Shown piece after piece: positions 42,682 through 53,430 of a DNA stretch of 64,000 nt (its first letter is position 1; each line of letters opens with the position of its first letter). Both the position numbers and the translations under genes were made by a program. The notes under the pieces were generated by a model, which did no database searches, was not told where the DNA came from, and saw only the letters and a list, made by a program, of their open reading frames with translations. This DNA is from Oegoconia quadripuncta (lineage: Eukaryota > Arthropoda > Insecta > Lepidoptera > Autostichidae). The stretch lies in the NCBI GenBank assembly GCA_949316235.1, contig OX438741.1, forward strand, positions 21,170,324 to 21,234,323, read 5' to 3'.

Positions 42682-44398
42682 CTGACCGTGTTTCCACCCC
42701 ATTGGTCGGAACGGGGTGGAAACACGGAGGGATGTCTGTTGCGGGGTTCCACAGGGGTCCGATTTAGGGCCCCTGTTGTGGAACCTCGCATACGATGCGG
42801 TCCTTCGCATCAGTCTCCCCCCCGGCCTGTCTGTCGTCTGCTACGCAGACGACACACTGGTGTTGGCCGAGGGGACCGACTTCGAGGAGGTGCTTCGGCT
42901 CGCCGAACTTGGCGTGGCATGTGTCGTCGGGAAGGTACGCGAGCTGGGCCTGGAGGTAGCGCCTCACAAGACCGAGGCGCTATGGTTCCATGGCCTCCGA
43001 CGAGGCCGGCAACCACCCAGCTCGCGACTCCGGGTAGGTGACGCTGAAGTCCAGGTGGGGCGGTGCATCAAGTACCTGGGCCTCACCCTGGACAGCCGAT
43101 GGGGCTTCGAAGAGCATTTCGAGCGCCTGGTCCCCCGAGTGCGGAAGGTAGCGGGCGCGTTGCACCGCCTGCTACCTAATCTCGGGGGACCACGGGAGGA
43201 AGTTCGCCGCCTCTACGGTGGCGTCGTGCGATCCATGGCCCTCTACGGGGCCCCCGTCTGGTCCAGCGACCTGGCGGGGTCCTCCCGCTGCAGAGCTCTC
43301 CTCGGGAGCCTGCAGCGGCTGATGGCCATCCGGATCGTACGAGGCTACCGGACGATTTCGTTCGAGGCGGCGACGGTCCTAGCGCGGGCTCCACCCTTCG
43401 ACATCCTGGCCGACATGGACGCGGCGGTTTACGACCGCATCCGTTCTGTCGGACGGGACGCCGAGGGGGTCGCGCCGGACCGAGAGCTCGAAATGCTACG
43501 GCAGAACGCACACCGACGTGCGCTGACGCTCTGGGCGGGAGCGCCTTGTGCTACAAGGCTGCGCCCGCCAACGCGCCGTCGGAGCCGTTCTGCCGAACTT
43601 CGAAGCATGGATGGGGAGGAAAGGCTGCGTCACCTACAGGTTGACTCAGATACTCACCGGGCACGGGTGCTTCGGTGAGTATCTGAGTCGAAACGGACGG
43701 GAGGAGACGGCACGATGCCACCACTGCGCGTCCGACCAGGACTCCGCCCAGCACACGCTGGAGGACTGCCCGGCGTGGCAGTCCGAGCGTCGAGACCTGG
43801 TCGACCGGATCGGACGAGATCTGTCCCCGCCAGCATTAGTCGCGGCTATGCTGGCGAGCGAGGAGGGTTGGAGGGCAGCGGCCTCCTTCTGCGAGGCAGT
43901 CATGCTCCAGAAGGAGGCCGCAGAGCGGGATCGGGAGAGGGCCGATCCCGCTCGCAGGAGGCGACGTCGGGGGGGCGGCAACGCTCGCTAGCCCCCCTGC
44001 ACGTCGCCCGGGGTCGCGGGCGGCTACATCTCGGGGCGATGTAGCCGCCGGACGCGACCCGGGAGAGGATGACACCCCCCGGAGCGACCGGGGGGGTGTC
44101 GTCGCATCGGGCCCTGTCGCGCCTCATACCGCTCGCTGATCGCGGTGTGGGGCTCGACAGTGCTCCCGCGGAGGGCGCGCTAGCCGCCCTCCGGGAACGG
44201 GCCTCCCCTTGTGAGGGGAGGCGGGGCGGGGGACGACCTGGAGCCGCTTATGCGTTCCTAGGTCCTCCCTACTGCCGAGGAAGGTCGCCGGGGGGTTTTA
44301 GTGGGTAGTCCCGCTCCTGTCATTGGAGCGGGGAGTCCCACATATCCCCGTCGCTGCCCCACAGCGGCGGGTCGAATGCGTAAACGTATTTCCCCTCG

Positions 44399-44434
<36 letters not shown>
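42682..44434 (+). mobile_element. 5'-truncated R1-clade LINE with 13 bp target duplication
   Basis: gggggggactgaa is present at 42669-42681 and again at 44435-44447, directly after a ~35 bp poly(A). The insert is strikingly GC-rich compared with its surroundings. It starts within the reverse transcriptase and keeps a ~400 bp 3' UTR with three hairpins (44012-44060, about 44068-44100, about 44309-44335). The first 46 bp contain a 15 bp inverted repeat (42686-42700 and 42713-42727). It is not in rDNA or telomeric repeats. Confidence 0.9.
42716..43991 (+). pseudogene. R1-clade reverse transcriptase C-terminal half
   Basis: Frame one (42716-43550) begins at motif B, CGVPQGSDLGPLLWN. It then has motif C VVCYADDTLVLAEG, a motif D region LGLEVAPHKTEALWF and motif E IKYLGLTLDSRWGF, then the thumb. 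Near 43550 the homology moves to another frame (43548-43991), so a one-base indel breaks the ORF. The second frame has TYRLTQILTGHGCFGEYL. A zinc finger follows, CHHC with H...C (CPAW) downstream, then the basic tail RRRRRRGGG and TAG at 43989-43991. Endonuclease and reverse transcriptase motifs 0-A are missing. The clade call rests on the C-terminal CCHC-type finger and the GHGCFGEYL signature. Confidence 0.88.
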
Positions 44435-44441
<7 letters not shown>

Positions 44442-44447
44442 ACTGAA

Positions 44448-44987
44448 AATCAGCAACACTCATCACTATACCCATTCATCACTATACTGTGGTTCTCGAT
44501 TCTATGTATGCTTGTGTTTTCTTTTTGTGATGAATAAATACCTTTATTTATTTATTTAAATAGAAGGTATTGGCATAGGTAGTTTATTTATTTTTTTTCA
44601 AAACCGTCATGGAATGAAGCGTTAGTTTTACTGCGGCTGAAAACTGTGCCATTGCGAATGACAAATCCCAGCATTTTAGATGCTTTTTTGGTTACATACT
44701 CTACTAGGTCTACCAGGTCTCTTATTAAGTCAAGTCAACTTCCTGTACCCTGTTACTACCAATGAAATAATCGAGGTTAATTAACTGGTGTTTCCTCGAA
44801 AATTTCATATGATAACATTTTTTCGGATTTAAGTGCATCTTAATTGAACAAGTCTCTCCAGATCATCTTGTAACAGAGCTACATCTTCCAATGACTTAAA
44901 TAAGTACTTAATTAATTGTATTTTAACAAAGTTTTTATGGGAATTTGGCGGTAAACCCCATCAAACAATTGACGAAGATATTTTATA
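44448..44987. other. Unassigned stretch
   Basis: Starts with the 3' copy of the target sequence's flank. No gene seen. Confidence 0.3.
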
Positions 44988-45275
44988 TTATCTATAAAAA
45001 AAAATACTGTCGAATTGAGAACTACCTCCTTTTCTTATTTCTGTTAAAAATTGCAGATTGGTTGCACATTCGTTGCGCGGTCGACGGTAAATTGATGAAA
45101 AATTCATATTACTTATAGGTTGTTGCCCTGGGGTCCATTTTTGAACGTCTGCTAGACGAAAGTTTATCCTCGCCAAACGTAAGATCATTCGTTCAGCGAG
45201 GCCATCAGGTGAAAAATTATCCTTTAAAATATTAACTACACCGTCCAAGGAGCACCATTTCGATTGAACTAGTAT
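44988..45275 (-). other. Unrecognised ORF, about 95 codons
   Basis: Frame open on the minus strand from about 45275 to TAA at 44988, with LVQSKWCSLDGVVNILKD upstream of the first candidate start. It contains LAERMILRLARINFRLAD and WTPGQQPISNMNF. Residue composition looks protein-like and is not a repeat, but I recognise no family. It could be a gag-like fragment of an LTR element or a host exon. No splice sites are defended. Confidence 0.25.
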
Positions 45276-45469
45276 AAAATTTATCTACCTCAGCAGTGAG
45301 ATAAAATTTAGCCGGCTGTCATGGATGTTTTCAAAGGTTTGTAACACTTAGTTTTTGATGTTGTCTGTGGTCGGTTTCATTTACTATTACTTTATCGTCT
45401 TTGCAACGGCCAAATCTCTTAGGTCTGTCGGCCAACTGTGTGTCAGACAACGGTTCCAGAATTACCTCA

Positions 45470-45765
45470 TCATCATCTCATCAGCCACAGGATATCCACT
45501 GCTGAACAGATGCCTCCCCCATAGCATCGATGTCCAGAGGGACCGGTTGGCAGCAGCCTACATCCAGCGATTTCCCGCGACCTTCATCAGATCGTCTATC
45601 CACCTTGGACGTCCCACGTTGCCCTTGCCGACGCGTGGTCTCCATTGCCCATGCCCCAACGGCCATCAGTTCTTCGAGCTACGTGCCCTGCCACTGCGAC
45701 TTCAACTTCCTAATCCGCTGGGCATGTCAGTAACTTTCGTTCGTCTAATTGGTTCGTTCGTCTGC
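45470..45765 (-). pseudogene. RTE-type LINE C-terminal relic
   Basis: Plus strand reads ccactgctgaacagatgcc, accggttggcagcagcctac, atcgtctatccaccttggac and gcgacttcaacttcctaatc. The complement encodes, across frames, the WQWAGH / GRPPTRW / WMQAA / LGEAYVQQW type C-terminus of RTE-like LINEs. One frame here keeps the end ASVQQWISCG. It is frameshifted and lacks the polymerase core. Similar relics are at 31075, 34789, 55640 and 57025. Confidence 0.7.
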
Positions 45766-46984
45766 TGATTTTCAGTCCCCCAGCAGAGTAGTTGCTGCTA
45801 CCAAAGATGTATATAATTATATTATTATTGTATTACAATAATAATTATATTATTATTGTAACTGCCTTACGGGACGCTAGTTTATAATAAAATAAAGTTC
45901 CGGTAGACATTAAAAATTAACCTTTAAATGTGAAAACATGTTACAAAAATTCCAACTATTTAAATGAAAAGCAAGCTTCAAGTTTTTCTTTACTTTGTCG
46001 TTGTTTCTTGCTCATTATTCCCTGGGGAGTCAACCTTGTAACTGAACGGTAATTGAATATCGTGATTGTGATTTCAAATGTTATATTTAAATGTTAGGAA
46101 ATAAAATACTTGAGTAACCAAGTTTTAGGAAGAGCCGGGCCGCCTAACACAAGTTATTATATAAACTTAACAGGAGTTTCCCAGCAAAATATGTAACTAG
46201 ACTAAGTTTAAAAGGAAATTACACATTTTTATTCATTATTATTATTTACCATTCTATAAAAAAGCTTACTTAAGATGGTTCCTTCCGTCCAGTGGCGCCC
46301 TCGTTGGATAACACAACATTTCTTTTAAATACAGAATAAAAAAAAATCGCTCTGAACGCTGCACTCGAGAAGCTTACAAGCTAATAATACCTAAATAGCT
46401 TTGATCGTTATTTTCCAGAATTTACGATTATAAAAAAAAGTGGCCGGGTTTATCAATAATTTTGAAAGTCTCGAAAATAATTGTTTGTAATTTGCTTTTG
46501 GGCTTGTCGAATGCAGGTCAGAGCGTATGTTTTGATTTCTTCTGTATCTAAAATGAAATCTTAATTGATCCAATGAAGGCACCACTGCATGGAATAAGCC
46601 CTCTTAAGTATAAAACTTATGTTTCGATGTGACTTCAGTAGATAAATGATAAAAGACTTCCTACAAAAAAACCTCTCCAAGTACACAACGTCCAGTAATG
46701 CCTGTCCCATCTTAATTGGCAGAGTGATTAATGCAAAGTTCGAGACCGTATCGGGTCGCAAGATGCCATAGTTCCGCAACCTCGGCCATAGTTAACAGTA
46801 ATCAGTAATACAACTGCTAATTTAACGCCTGATTTAATTTACATATGGACACGATTCCTGATCTTTCATGTAGTGCTCCCTATTTGAAACAGATCTATTC
46901 TTGAATCTGTAGTTCGATTTTTAAAATTTAAATTCTGGGAAGCGATATTATGAATTCTGCCAACAATACACTTCATATTTTCGT
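45766..46984. other. Unassigned stretch with AT palindrome
   Basis: An imperfect palindrome of aataataattatattattattg lies at 45808-45862. Short minus ORFs (46391-46585, 46561-46779) have no domain. Confidence 0.3.
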
Positions 46985-47172
46985 TTTTAACCCCCGACGC
47001 AAAAAGAGGGGTTTTATAAGTTTAACCGCTATGGGTGGGTGTGTGGCTGTCTGTAGCATCATAGAGGAATAACACTACCCTAGTTCTTAAACGGGTGAAC
47101 CGATTTGGATGTCGTTTTTTTTTTATTTGCTAGCAGGTTTAGGTTCTTAGCCATGTTTGATGAAAATCGGTT
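46985..47172 (+). repeat. Family Z copy
   Basis: aacccccgacgcaaaaagag, ggttttataagtttaaccgc, ttaaacgggtgaaccgattt and ttagccatgtttgatgaaaa. Confidence 0.6.
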
Positions 47173-47567
47173 AAGAAAGAAAGAAGAAAGAAAACATTTA
47201 TTTCGGATTTTGAGGTTCCTTACATTATAAACTAAAAACACATACACAAAAATACACAAAAGTGTTAGTAACAAAGAACTTAATAACTATTCTTACTAAC
47301 TTAATAATTATGCCGATTCGAAGATTTTTAGCTTTTAACATATTTAGTTTCGTCTATTTGGATGATTATTCATATCCAAATCTTTAGTTCACGACCAAGT
47401 TAAAACTGTCTTCAAATTACCTACCTACACAATACCTACCTGAGAAATAATAGAAATTTCTTTTAAGTTTAAGACTTTCCTTTAAGTGTACTGAATGTCA
47501 TGACGATTTCGAATGTTATTCTTATAACTTACGAAATAATTTTTTATTTTTTTATTTTAGTGTGCTC
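47173..47567. other. Unassigned stretch
   Basis: A/G-rich run at 47173-47200, otherwise nothing recognised. Confidence 0.3.
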
Positions 47568-47741
47568 CGCCCACGACCGACTTTTTGTAGGACCGATAAT
47601 CGGGTCTATTTTTTCGTCAATATTTTTTTTTCACCGATATTGTGACCGATTTTTTTGTAGGGCGTGTAGGAAATATTGCAATCAGCACGTTCCATATTTC
47701 TCCTACAAAAAATCGGTCACGATTGTCGGTCGTGGGCGGGC
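47568..47741. mobile_element. MITE family M4
   Basis: Ends cgcccacgaccgactttttg and gattgtcggtcgtgggcgg are inverted. A nested second pair, gtgaccgatttttttgtagg and cctacaaaaaatcggtcac, makes almost the whole 174 bp foldable. No coding content. Confidence 0.8.
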
Positions 47742-48204
47742 AGCCTAAACAAAAGGCTGCTATTACTTGGTGAAACTTTACTGAGGAACTAAAGAGCATA
47801 TTGACACAGAATTAATATAGTACTAACGTGCTATAGGTATTTTTATGACGTCTTCATCGTAATGTAAATTTCAAGAGGTAAAAATTATAATTTTACATTA
47901 CGAAATATGTTTATTTCAACTTTTTTGTGTCCGTTTTAGTTTACAGTTCCAGTGAAACAATTCTTCAACAGATGGTTGATATTGTTATTCGTATCAATGT
48001 TTGTTGACACCCACACTACAAGGATTTTTTATACAACATTTACATACGCGTTTGCCTATTGATGAAAATGTGTCTAATATATTTAGTTAGTGTAATTTTC
48101 AATGTCAGGATGTACATATTGTAAAAGGTACAATCTGCAAAGTAAATTCTCGCTTTAACAATTTTGATTAGGATTGGACCAGCATTATGAATTAGGTACC
48201 TTCC
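47742..48204. other. Unassigned stretch
   Basis: A fold-back of cgtaatgtaaatttc with attttacattacg lies near 47858-47905. Confidence 0.3.
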
Positions 48205-48375
48205 CACTAGCGTCTCACTACTTTATCGCAGACTTTTCCCCATGATAAAAGTAGCCTATGTCCTTTTCTGCGTACCGGGCTATCTTTCTACCAAATTTCA
48301 ATATAATCAGCACGGCAGTTAGGCGTCAAATAGACCGTATATATACAGACTTCCACATTGATATTATTAGAATGG
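48205..48375 (+). repeat. Family W-like copy
   Basis: cactagcgtctcactactttatc, gtagcctatgtccttttctg, tatctttctaccaaatttc and ttgatattattagaatgg: the usual order of this dispersed repeat. Confidence 0.45.
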
Positions 48376-49146
48376 CTTTGAATGACCGGCATTAATTAGG
48401 ACTAGGGCAAGAAGATGATGACACTTGGATACGGATTGGTCAAAAATCCTCATATTAAAATTTTAAACAAAAAATCCCGATAGTTTAAAATGCTGTTGCT
48501 TCATGGCGTAAGCAAATAAAATTTGAAGGGATCATTTACATTTTTCTCTAATTAACTAGCAAGACAACTTGGCATGATGCTATCTATGAATTTATTACCA
48601 TAAAATAACAAGAGTCAGGATTTTATGCGACACTTCTGCATAATCCCAAGGCGCCAGTCAATTTTATGTAAACTGTGCCCACTTCAGCATTATGTAAGTA
48701 ATACATTTTTGAGGCATAATAATCGTGTAGTCAAGCAAGGATCCCTTGAAAAGAAACACATGTAAGTATTAGTGTAATAGGTAGCTAGGATTAGGTCTTG
48801 CGTTTGGTGTTCCACTTTCAAATAGTTTATGTTAGTGTGTAAACAGCGGAAAATAGTCTGTAAAACAAAATCTTGACAGAATATCCAGTTTACGGTGTTG
48901 CCTGTGAATCTCATAGGCAGATGTTTAAATTGGTGATACATATATGACGGATGTTTTACAATACTGTGCTACTTATGGTGGATATGTTAGGTTTCAAAGA
49001 CGGCAAAGGATTTATATAAATTAATTGTTAATATCTAAAGGCCAAGATATAGGCATAGGTAAAGTAGTAATATAATGTAATTAAGACTAGTCTATTCTTT
49101 TTTGACTGGATGCACATAATAAATTTAAAAATCATGTAGCCTGCGT
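48376..49146. other. Unassigned stretch
   Basis: Nothing recognised; the 83-codon minus ORF at 48690-48941 has no domain. Confidence 0.3.
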
Positions 49147-49330
49147 AACAATCAATCAATCAATCAAATACGCTTTATTGTTTAAATAAGGAAGGTACAT
49201 TTAAAGCTCTTATAGAAACTACAAATTAGGCGGCCTTATCGCTAACATCTCTTCCAGGAAAGTTATCATCGCGGAATTCAATATGAGTAATTAAATGGGT
49301 TAGCACAAATAATTTCCTAATTGTTAAGTA
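49147..49330 (-). repeat. LINE 3' UTR copy
   Basis: (caat)n then atacgctttattgtttaaat, aaattaggcggccttatcgc, and gaattcaatatgagtaatta. The sense strand ends with aataaagcgtatttgattg repeats. Matches 7876-8345. Confidence 0.65.
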
Positions 49331-49611
49331 CATCTGAAAGTTCTGCATATTGAATTCAAAAAGTGTTATCTAATAGGTATGTAAAACATTAATAAGTACT
49401 ATATGTGATCAGTAACAAAACAAACCGAAAAGAAAAAACAAATCCAGAAATTTTGAATTCATTTAAGCAATATTAAATATCTACTTTCACTTACAATAAA
49501 AAACTAGACCTGCTCAATTTTTCTCAATATTGGGTTTTGAATCGACCCCATTATTTAGTTTTCTGAGCGACTTATCACGTATTTCCTAAAATCCAAAGAT
49601 AGTCTATGTAA

Positions 49612-49832
49612 ACGACCGAATGGTGTAGTGGATAGTGACCCTGTCGTCGACACCAACGGTTGCGGGTCCGAATCCCACGAGGGGTAAATGTTGTATGATG
49701 AATACGAACATTCATTCCGGAGTCAGGGATGTTTATGTGTGTTTATCCGTTATCTAGTATCCATAGTACAAGTTTTGCTTAGTTTAAGATTTGATGATTG
49801 GTTTAAGTGTACGAAATATTTATTTATTAAAA
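49612..49832 (+). mobile_element. SINE family C copy
   Basis: aacgaccgaatggtgtagtgg, gggtccgaatcccacg (B box with changes), body and (attt)n tail. Confidence 0.88.
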
Positions 49833-50156
49833 AAAAAATAAAGAGTCGAGAGAGACATGACTAAGAAGTACGAGGTAAGAGCCTAAAATATATCACATAT
49901 TTTGTAGGTCACTTTAAGTAAACAACAGTGGCTCAATCGAGTGCGGTTGCCGGAAACGGCAGCCGGCTACCGTAACGAGGATCATGCGGTGGAGCGCCGG
50001 AAACACGACCCGGCATCCGGTCCATGGCCGGCAAGGATATCCCCATGGTTTATGGTTTATTAATGAAGAAGTTGCGATGTATTTGATCTTAACTTAAATA
50101 ATAAATATTTGTTAAGGGGATACGAGTACTCTTGTTTGGGTCATTAATGAAATATA
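49833..50156. other. Unassigned, GC-rich island
   Basis: 49930-50040 is GC-rich with gttgccggaaacggcagccgg and ggcatccggtccatggccgg, each partly self-complementary. No family match inside the window. Confidence 0.35.
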
Positions 50157-50206
50157 ATAATAGTAATAAATATTTTGGACACTTACACCAATTATCTAGT
50201 CCAAAA
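50157..50206 (-). repeat. SINE family C 3' fragment
   Basis: aataaatattttggacac, ttacaccaattatctagtcc: 3' end of SINE C, broken by the SINE D insertion. Confidence 0.65.
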
Positions 50207-50216
50207 GTAAACAAAG

Positions 50217-50593
50217 AGTGTCGGTGGCCCAACGGTTAAGACGCGGGCACCCAATTTGGGAAGTCCTGGTTCGATTCCCAGGCCGGCCATGAACCAATGA
50301 GTTTTTTTAATTTAATTACTTATGTGCATTTATCCTACTGCTCTTAAACGGTGAAGAAAAACATCGAGAGGAAAGCTGCATGCCTGAAGAATAAAAATTC
50401 TAAGGCATGTGAAGTCCCCAACCCGCATTGGGCCAGCGTGGTGGACTATGGCCCATACTCACTCATTATAAGATATCGATTCAATTTCAATTTTTAAATT
50501 ATGGACAAGTATACTGTCAGAAATAAAAGTTTATTTAGTTATTTATTTATATCCCTGCAGTGGGATGTTTACGGGTTGAGATGATGATGATGA
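50217..50593 (+). mobile_element. SINE family D, with internal insert
   Basis: Head tcggtggcccaacggttaag with B box ggttcgattccc, body to ggcccatactcactcat. About 80 bp of unrelated AT-rich sequence follow (50468-50548), then the end ccctgcagtgggatgtttac and (gat)n. Flanks aagtaaacaaag and aagtaaacatag form a 12 bp target duplication with one mismatch. Confidence 0.85.
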
Positions 50594-50603
50594 AAGTAAA
50601 CAT

Positions 50604-52019
50604 AGCATACGTAAATGTCGGGAAGGCGGGCGTTGCTAGCGACCGGGACCTCGCCAGCCATCTCGTGGTACAGGGTTGCTCGGGCGATTGCGATATTATA
50701 TCAAGCTACCATGGGTGAATATGGATCAGAACTAACCCAGGATTCAAAAGGACGAAGTAATGGTCTGCCACTGATAGAACATAAGCCCGATTACCTTACA
50801 CTCTGGGAGAAATAATTACAGACCACTTCATGAGCATGGAACATGAGATGCTTATCGGTGAAGGGTAAACTTTCGCATGCCTCTTATGCCATCCAACTTG
50901 GCCCTCTCATGCAATCTGTGAGGTTCAGTTGAAATTCCATGATCAGCTCTTATCAAGTAACGGCTCACCGAATCCTTCCACTGTAAGTAATCAAAGTTAC
51001 CCACTGCTGTTGATCTGCTTAGTGTCATATCAGTGATCATTATTGATGTGCAGACCTAACATTACTGTAAACGTCACCGCACCGTTTTTGGCGATATCAG
51101 CGCCATCTGTTCACTTCTTGTAGCAAAACCGTAGCAAGTCATGTTACGGTCAAAATTATAAATTCTGTCTCTAATTTAACACTATCTAAGACATATTTAT
51201 ATAAACATACACGAAAAGCACTTACTATTGCAATTTTAAGGAAAGGAAGGACTCACGTCTTTGGATTGTATCCCTGTACCTTTAATTGTCACTGACAGGT
51301 ATATACATACGTCATATTATCGCGTAGCATGCCACTCATATCTGTTTAGCGATGAACGACTCGGAATGATCCTGACATTCGATTTGTTAGTATCTACTAA
51401 TTTGGCCATTCTAGTGGCAAAAGTTTGTTCGTCGAAACGCCCCGAGATAACGATGAAGTCGAGTCGAATAATTTGAAACGCAGTCGACTTCTCTAATGGT
51501 TGGTATTAGTATTATTCGAAATCGCGTATCGTCATATCTGTTGTTATTGCCAAAGATTGGTGTAGTAGGTACTTCAACACTCCATCTTAAAAAAAAAAAA
51601 ACATTTTTATTTTAATAATTTATCTTTATTATTACATGATACAAATGTAGTTATAGGCTAACCCCACAAAACCAAATTGATCGGTTTGTCTGTGGGAGTA
51701 TTCAGTCTCGACTATAATTTACAGTAAACAACTTTAATACAATTAGTACGCCTTAATAGGCGAACACATGTTGCAAGTTCTGGATATAACAACGTTCACT
51801 GAGCGGGGTAATTGGATAACAAATGATTTTCACATAACTAGCAAACCTGCCCTTTTTTTCTCGTTTCTGATTTCTGTTATGAAACCGTTGTAAATGTTTG
51901 AAATACGTTTATGTAGCGTTCTGTCACCGAAATAGTTGTTGACATTAGGTACCTCAAATTTGCCAGCATATACCATTCTTGTTCCTTGGTTATGGTTATT
52001 TATATGGTATTTTCAACAT
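50604..52019. other. Unassigned stretch
   Basis: Short ORFs at 50615-50815 (+) and 50852-51040 (-) are not recognised. The segment 50615-50700 is GC-richer than its flanks. No promoter or gene model can be defended. Confidence 0.3.
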
Positions 52020-52200
52020 TCTTCTTCTTCAATTTAAGAGCTATGTTCTTGTCGGTGGAGTAACGACCATGTCTCTCTACTTTCCGCCCTCGTTTTAACC
52101 TCTTGGTACGACACGACATTCACGTTTTCTTTCACTTGGTCAAAGTAATTACGCCTAGATCTTCCCCTTCCTCTCTTTCCTTCAATCTTTCACTCAATTA
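52020..52200 (-). pseudogene. LINE pol C-terminal relic (SYQEVK type)
   Basis: The minus translation gives VNVVSYQEVKTRAESRETW followed by a HRQEHSS-like end. Same module as 8480-8615 and 59050-59235. Preceded by a GRPRRNYF-like segment in another frame. Confidence 0.6.
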
Positions 52201-52409
52201 TGTTCTTCAAAAAAATATCGTGTCAAAAATATTTTCATCATTACCTAAACATAATTCAAAATAGAGGAATTGTTTGTTAGCTTTTTGCCTTGTCGGGATT
52301 TTGGTGTTATTCTAGTTTTTCAATAATTTTTAATAATTGGAGTGAGGCCGGGAACGCCGATCATATAGCCGCATACTTTCGGTTTGTTGTTGTTTTGATA
52401 AGTAACTTT

Positions 52410-52640
52410 AATAACAATTTAAGTTTAAAACCAAAAAACTCGACAGAATTTTCCATATCGCAAGCGCTTTGTTGGATTTTTTTACCATAAAATGTCTCAT
52501 ATGACACTCCAGGGATCAAGACGTAGTAACGACACCATACAATTCGAAATCGGTTAAGCGATTTAGGCTACAGGGGAAACATAGAAATCTACATACACTC
52601 GAAAAACATTAACCTCCTTCCTTAGGCAGTCAGATAAAAA
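52410..52640 (-). repeat. Family Y copy
   Basis: aaaccaaaaaactcgacag, gacactccagggatcaagac, aattcgaaatcggttaagcg and cactcgaaaaacattaacctc, then agataaaaa. Confidence 0.65.
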
Positions 52641-52689
52641 TAGACAACGCCATCTAAAATCTTGTTTGTTTTCATTGCATTCTCTAATA

Positions 52690-53080
52690 CCAATATAAGT
52701 TTAGAAACCAAAAACCCGACAGCATATTTTGCATTTCGCGGGCGCCATGTCGGATTTTTAACTATAAATAGATACCTATCTATGACACTCCGGGGATCAA
52801 GACGAATATCATGACTCCATGCACTTCGAAATCGGTCAAGCCGTTCAGGCTACAGGAGGAACATAGAAATCAGAGTCAGAGCCGGTTGTCAGAGATAAGA
52901 TAGCCAGTTCCCCAAATATTTGGGTTTCCGGGTCAGTAATACGCTTCCACCTTCGGCCTCATCTTTACTTAACATCAGGTGTGATTGAGGTCAAGTGCTA
53001 ACTTGTTGTCCATAAAAAAAAATCTACATTCATACACTCGAAAAACATTACCCTCCTTCCTTAAGCAGTCGGGTAAAAAG
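52690..53080 (-). repeat. Family Y copy, split by a SINE
   Basis: Same order as the previous copy (aaaccaaaaacccgacagc, gacactccggggatcaagac, cgaaatcggtcaagccg). Between gaacatagaaatc and tacattcatacactcg it is interrupted by the SINE A fragment 52880-53022. Confidence 0.7.
52880..53022 (+). mobile_element. SINE family A, 5'-truncated, in family Y
   Basis: gccggttgtcagagataag to acttgttgtccat and an A-run. The preceding copy of family Y shows the uninterrupted target. Confidence 0.85.
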
Positions 53081-53247
53081 AGCGTATGGAAAGAATAGAC
53101 GTATTATAGCTAAGTACTACTTTTACTAAGTCGCCAAGACTTTAAATTTCAACGTAGATGCGTTAGCTTACTAATAAGTAGATTATATTGTTATCTAATT
53201 TTAGATGTTCGATTACATTTTTTATCCGATAGCTCTTATATAACTAT

Positions 53248-53430
53248 ATAGCTGTTGACCGCGACTTCGTTCCCGTGGAACATTTCAATCAAGATCGGTT
53301 CAGCAAAAAAAGTCATAATCTGTTTACCCACCAAATTGTATCTAAATCCGTTTAGCCGTTTAGGCGTGAAGAGGTAACAAACACATATGTATACACACAC
53401 AAACTTTCCCATCTATAATATTAGTTGGGA
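53248..53430 (+). repeat. Family W copy
   Basis: atagctgttgaccgcgacttc ... ccaaattgtatctaaatccg ... tagccgtttaggcgtgaag ... ctataatattagttgggatg: whole repeat in order. Confidence 0.6.

Noticed and set aside
42810..44127. Many overlapping ORFs on both strands in the R1-clade insertion
   Set aside because: The high GC content removes stop codons; only the two frames carrying reverse transcriptase and zinc-finger motifs are real.
45355..45768. 137-codon plus ORF overlapping the RTE-type relic
   Set aside because: Antisense to the recognisable LINE module; no domain on this strand.
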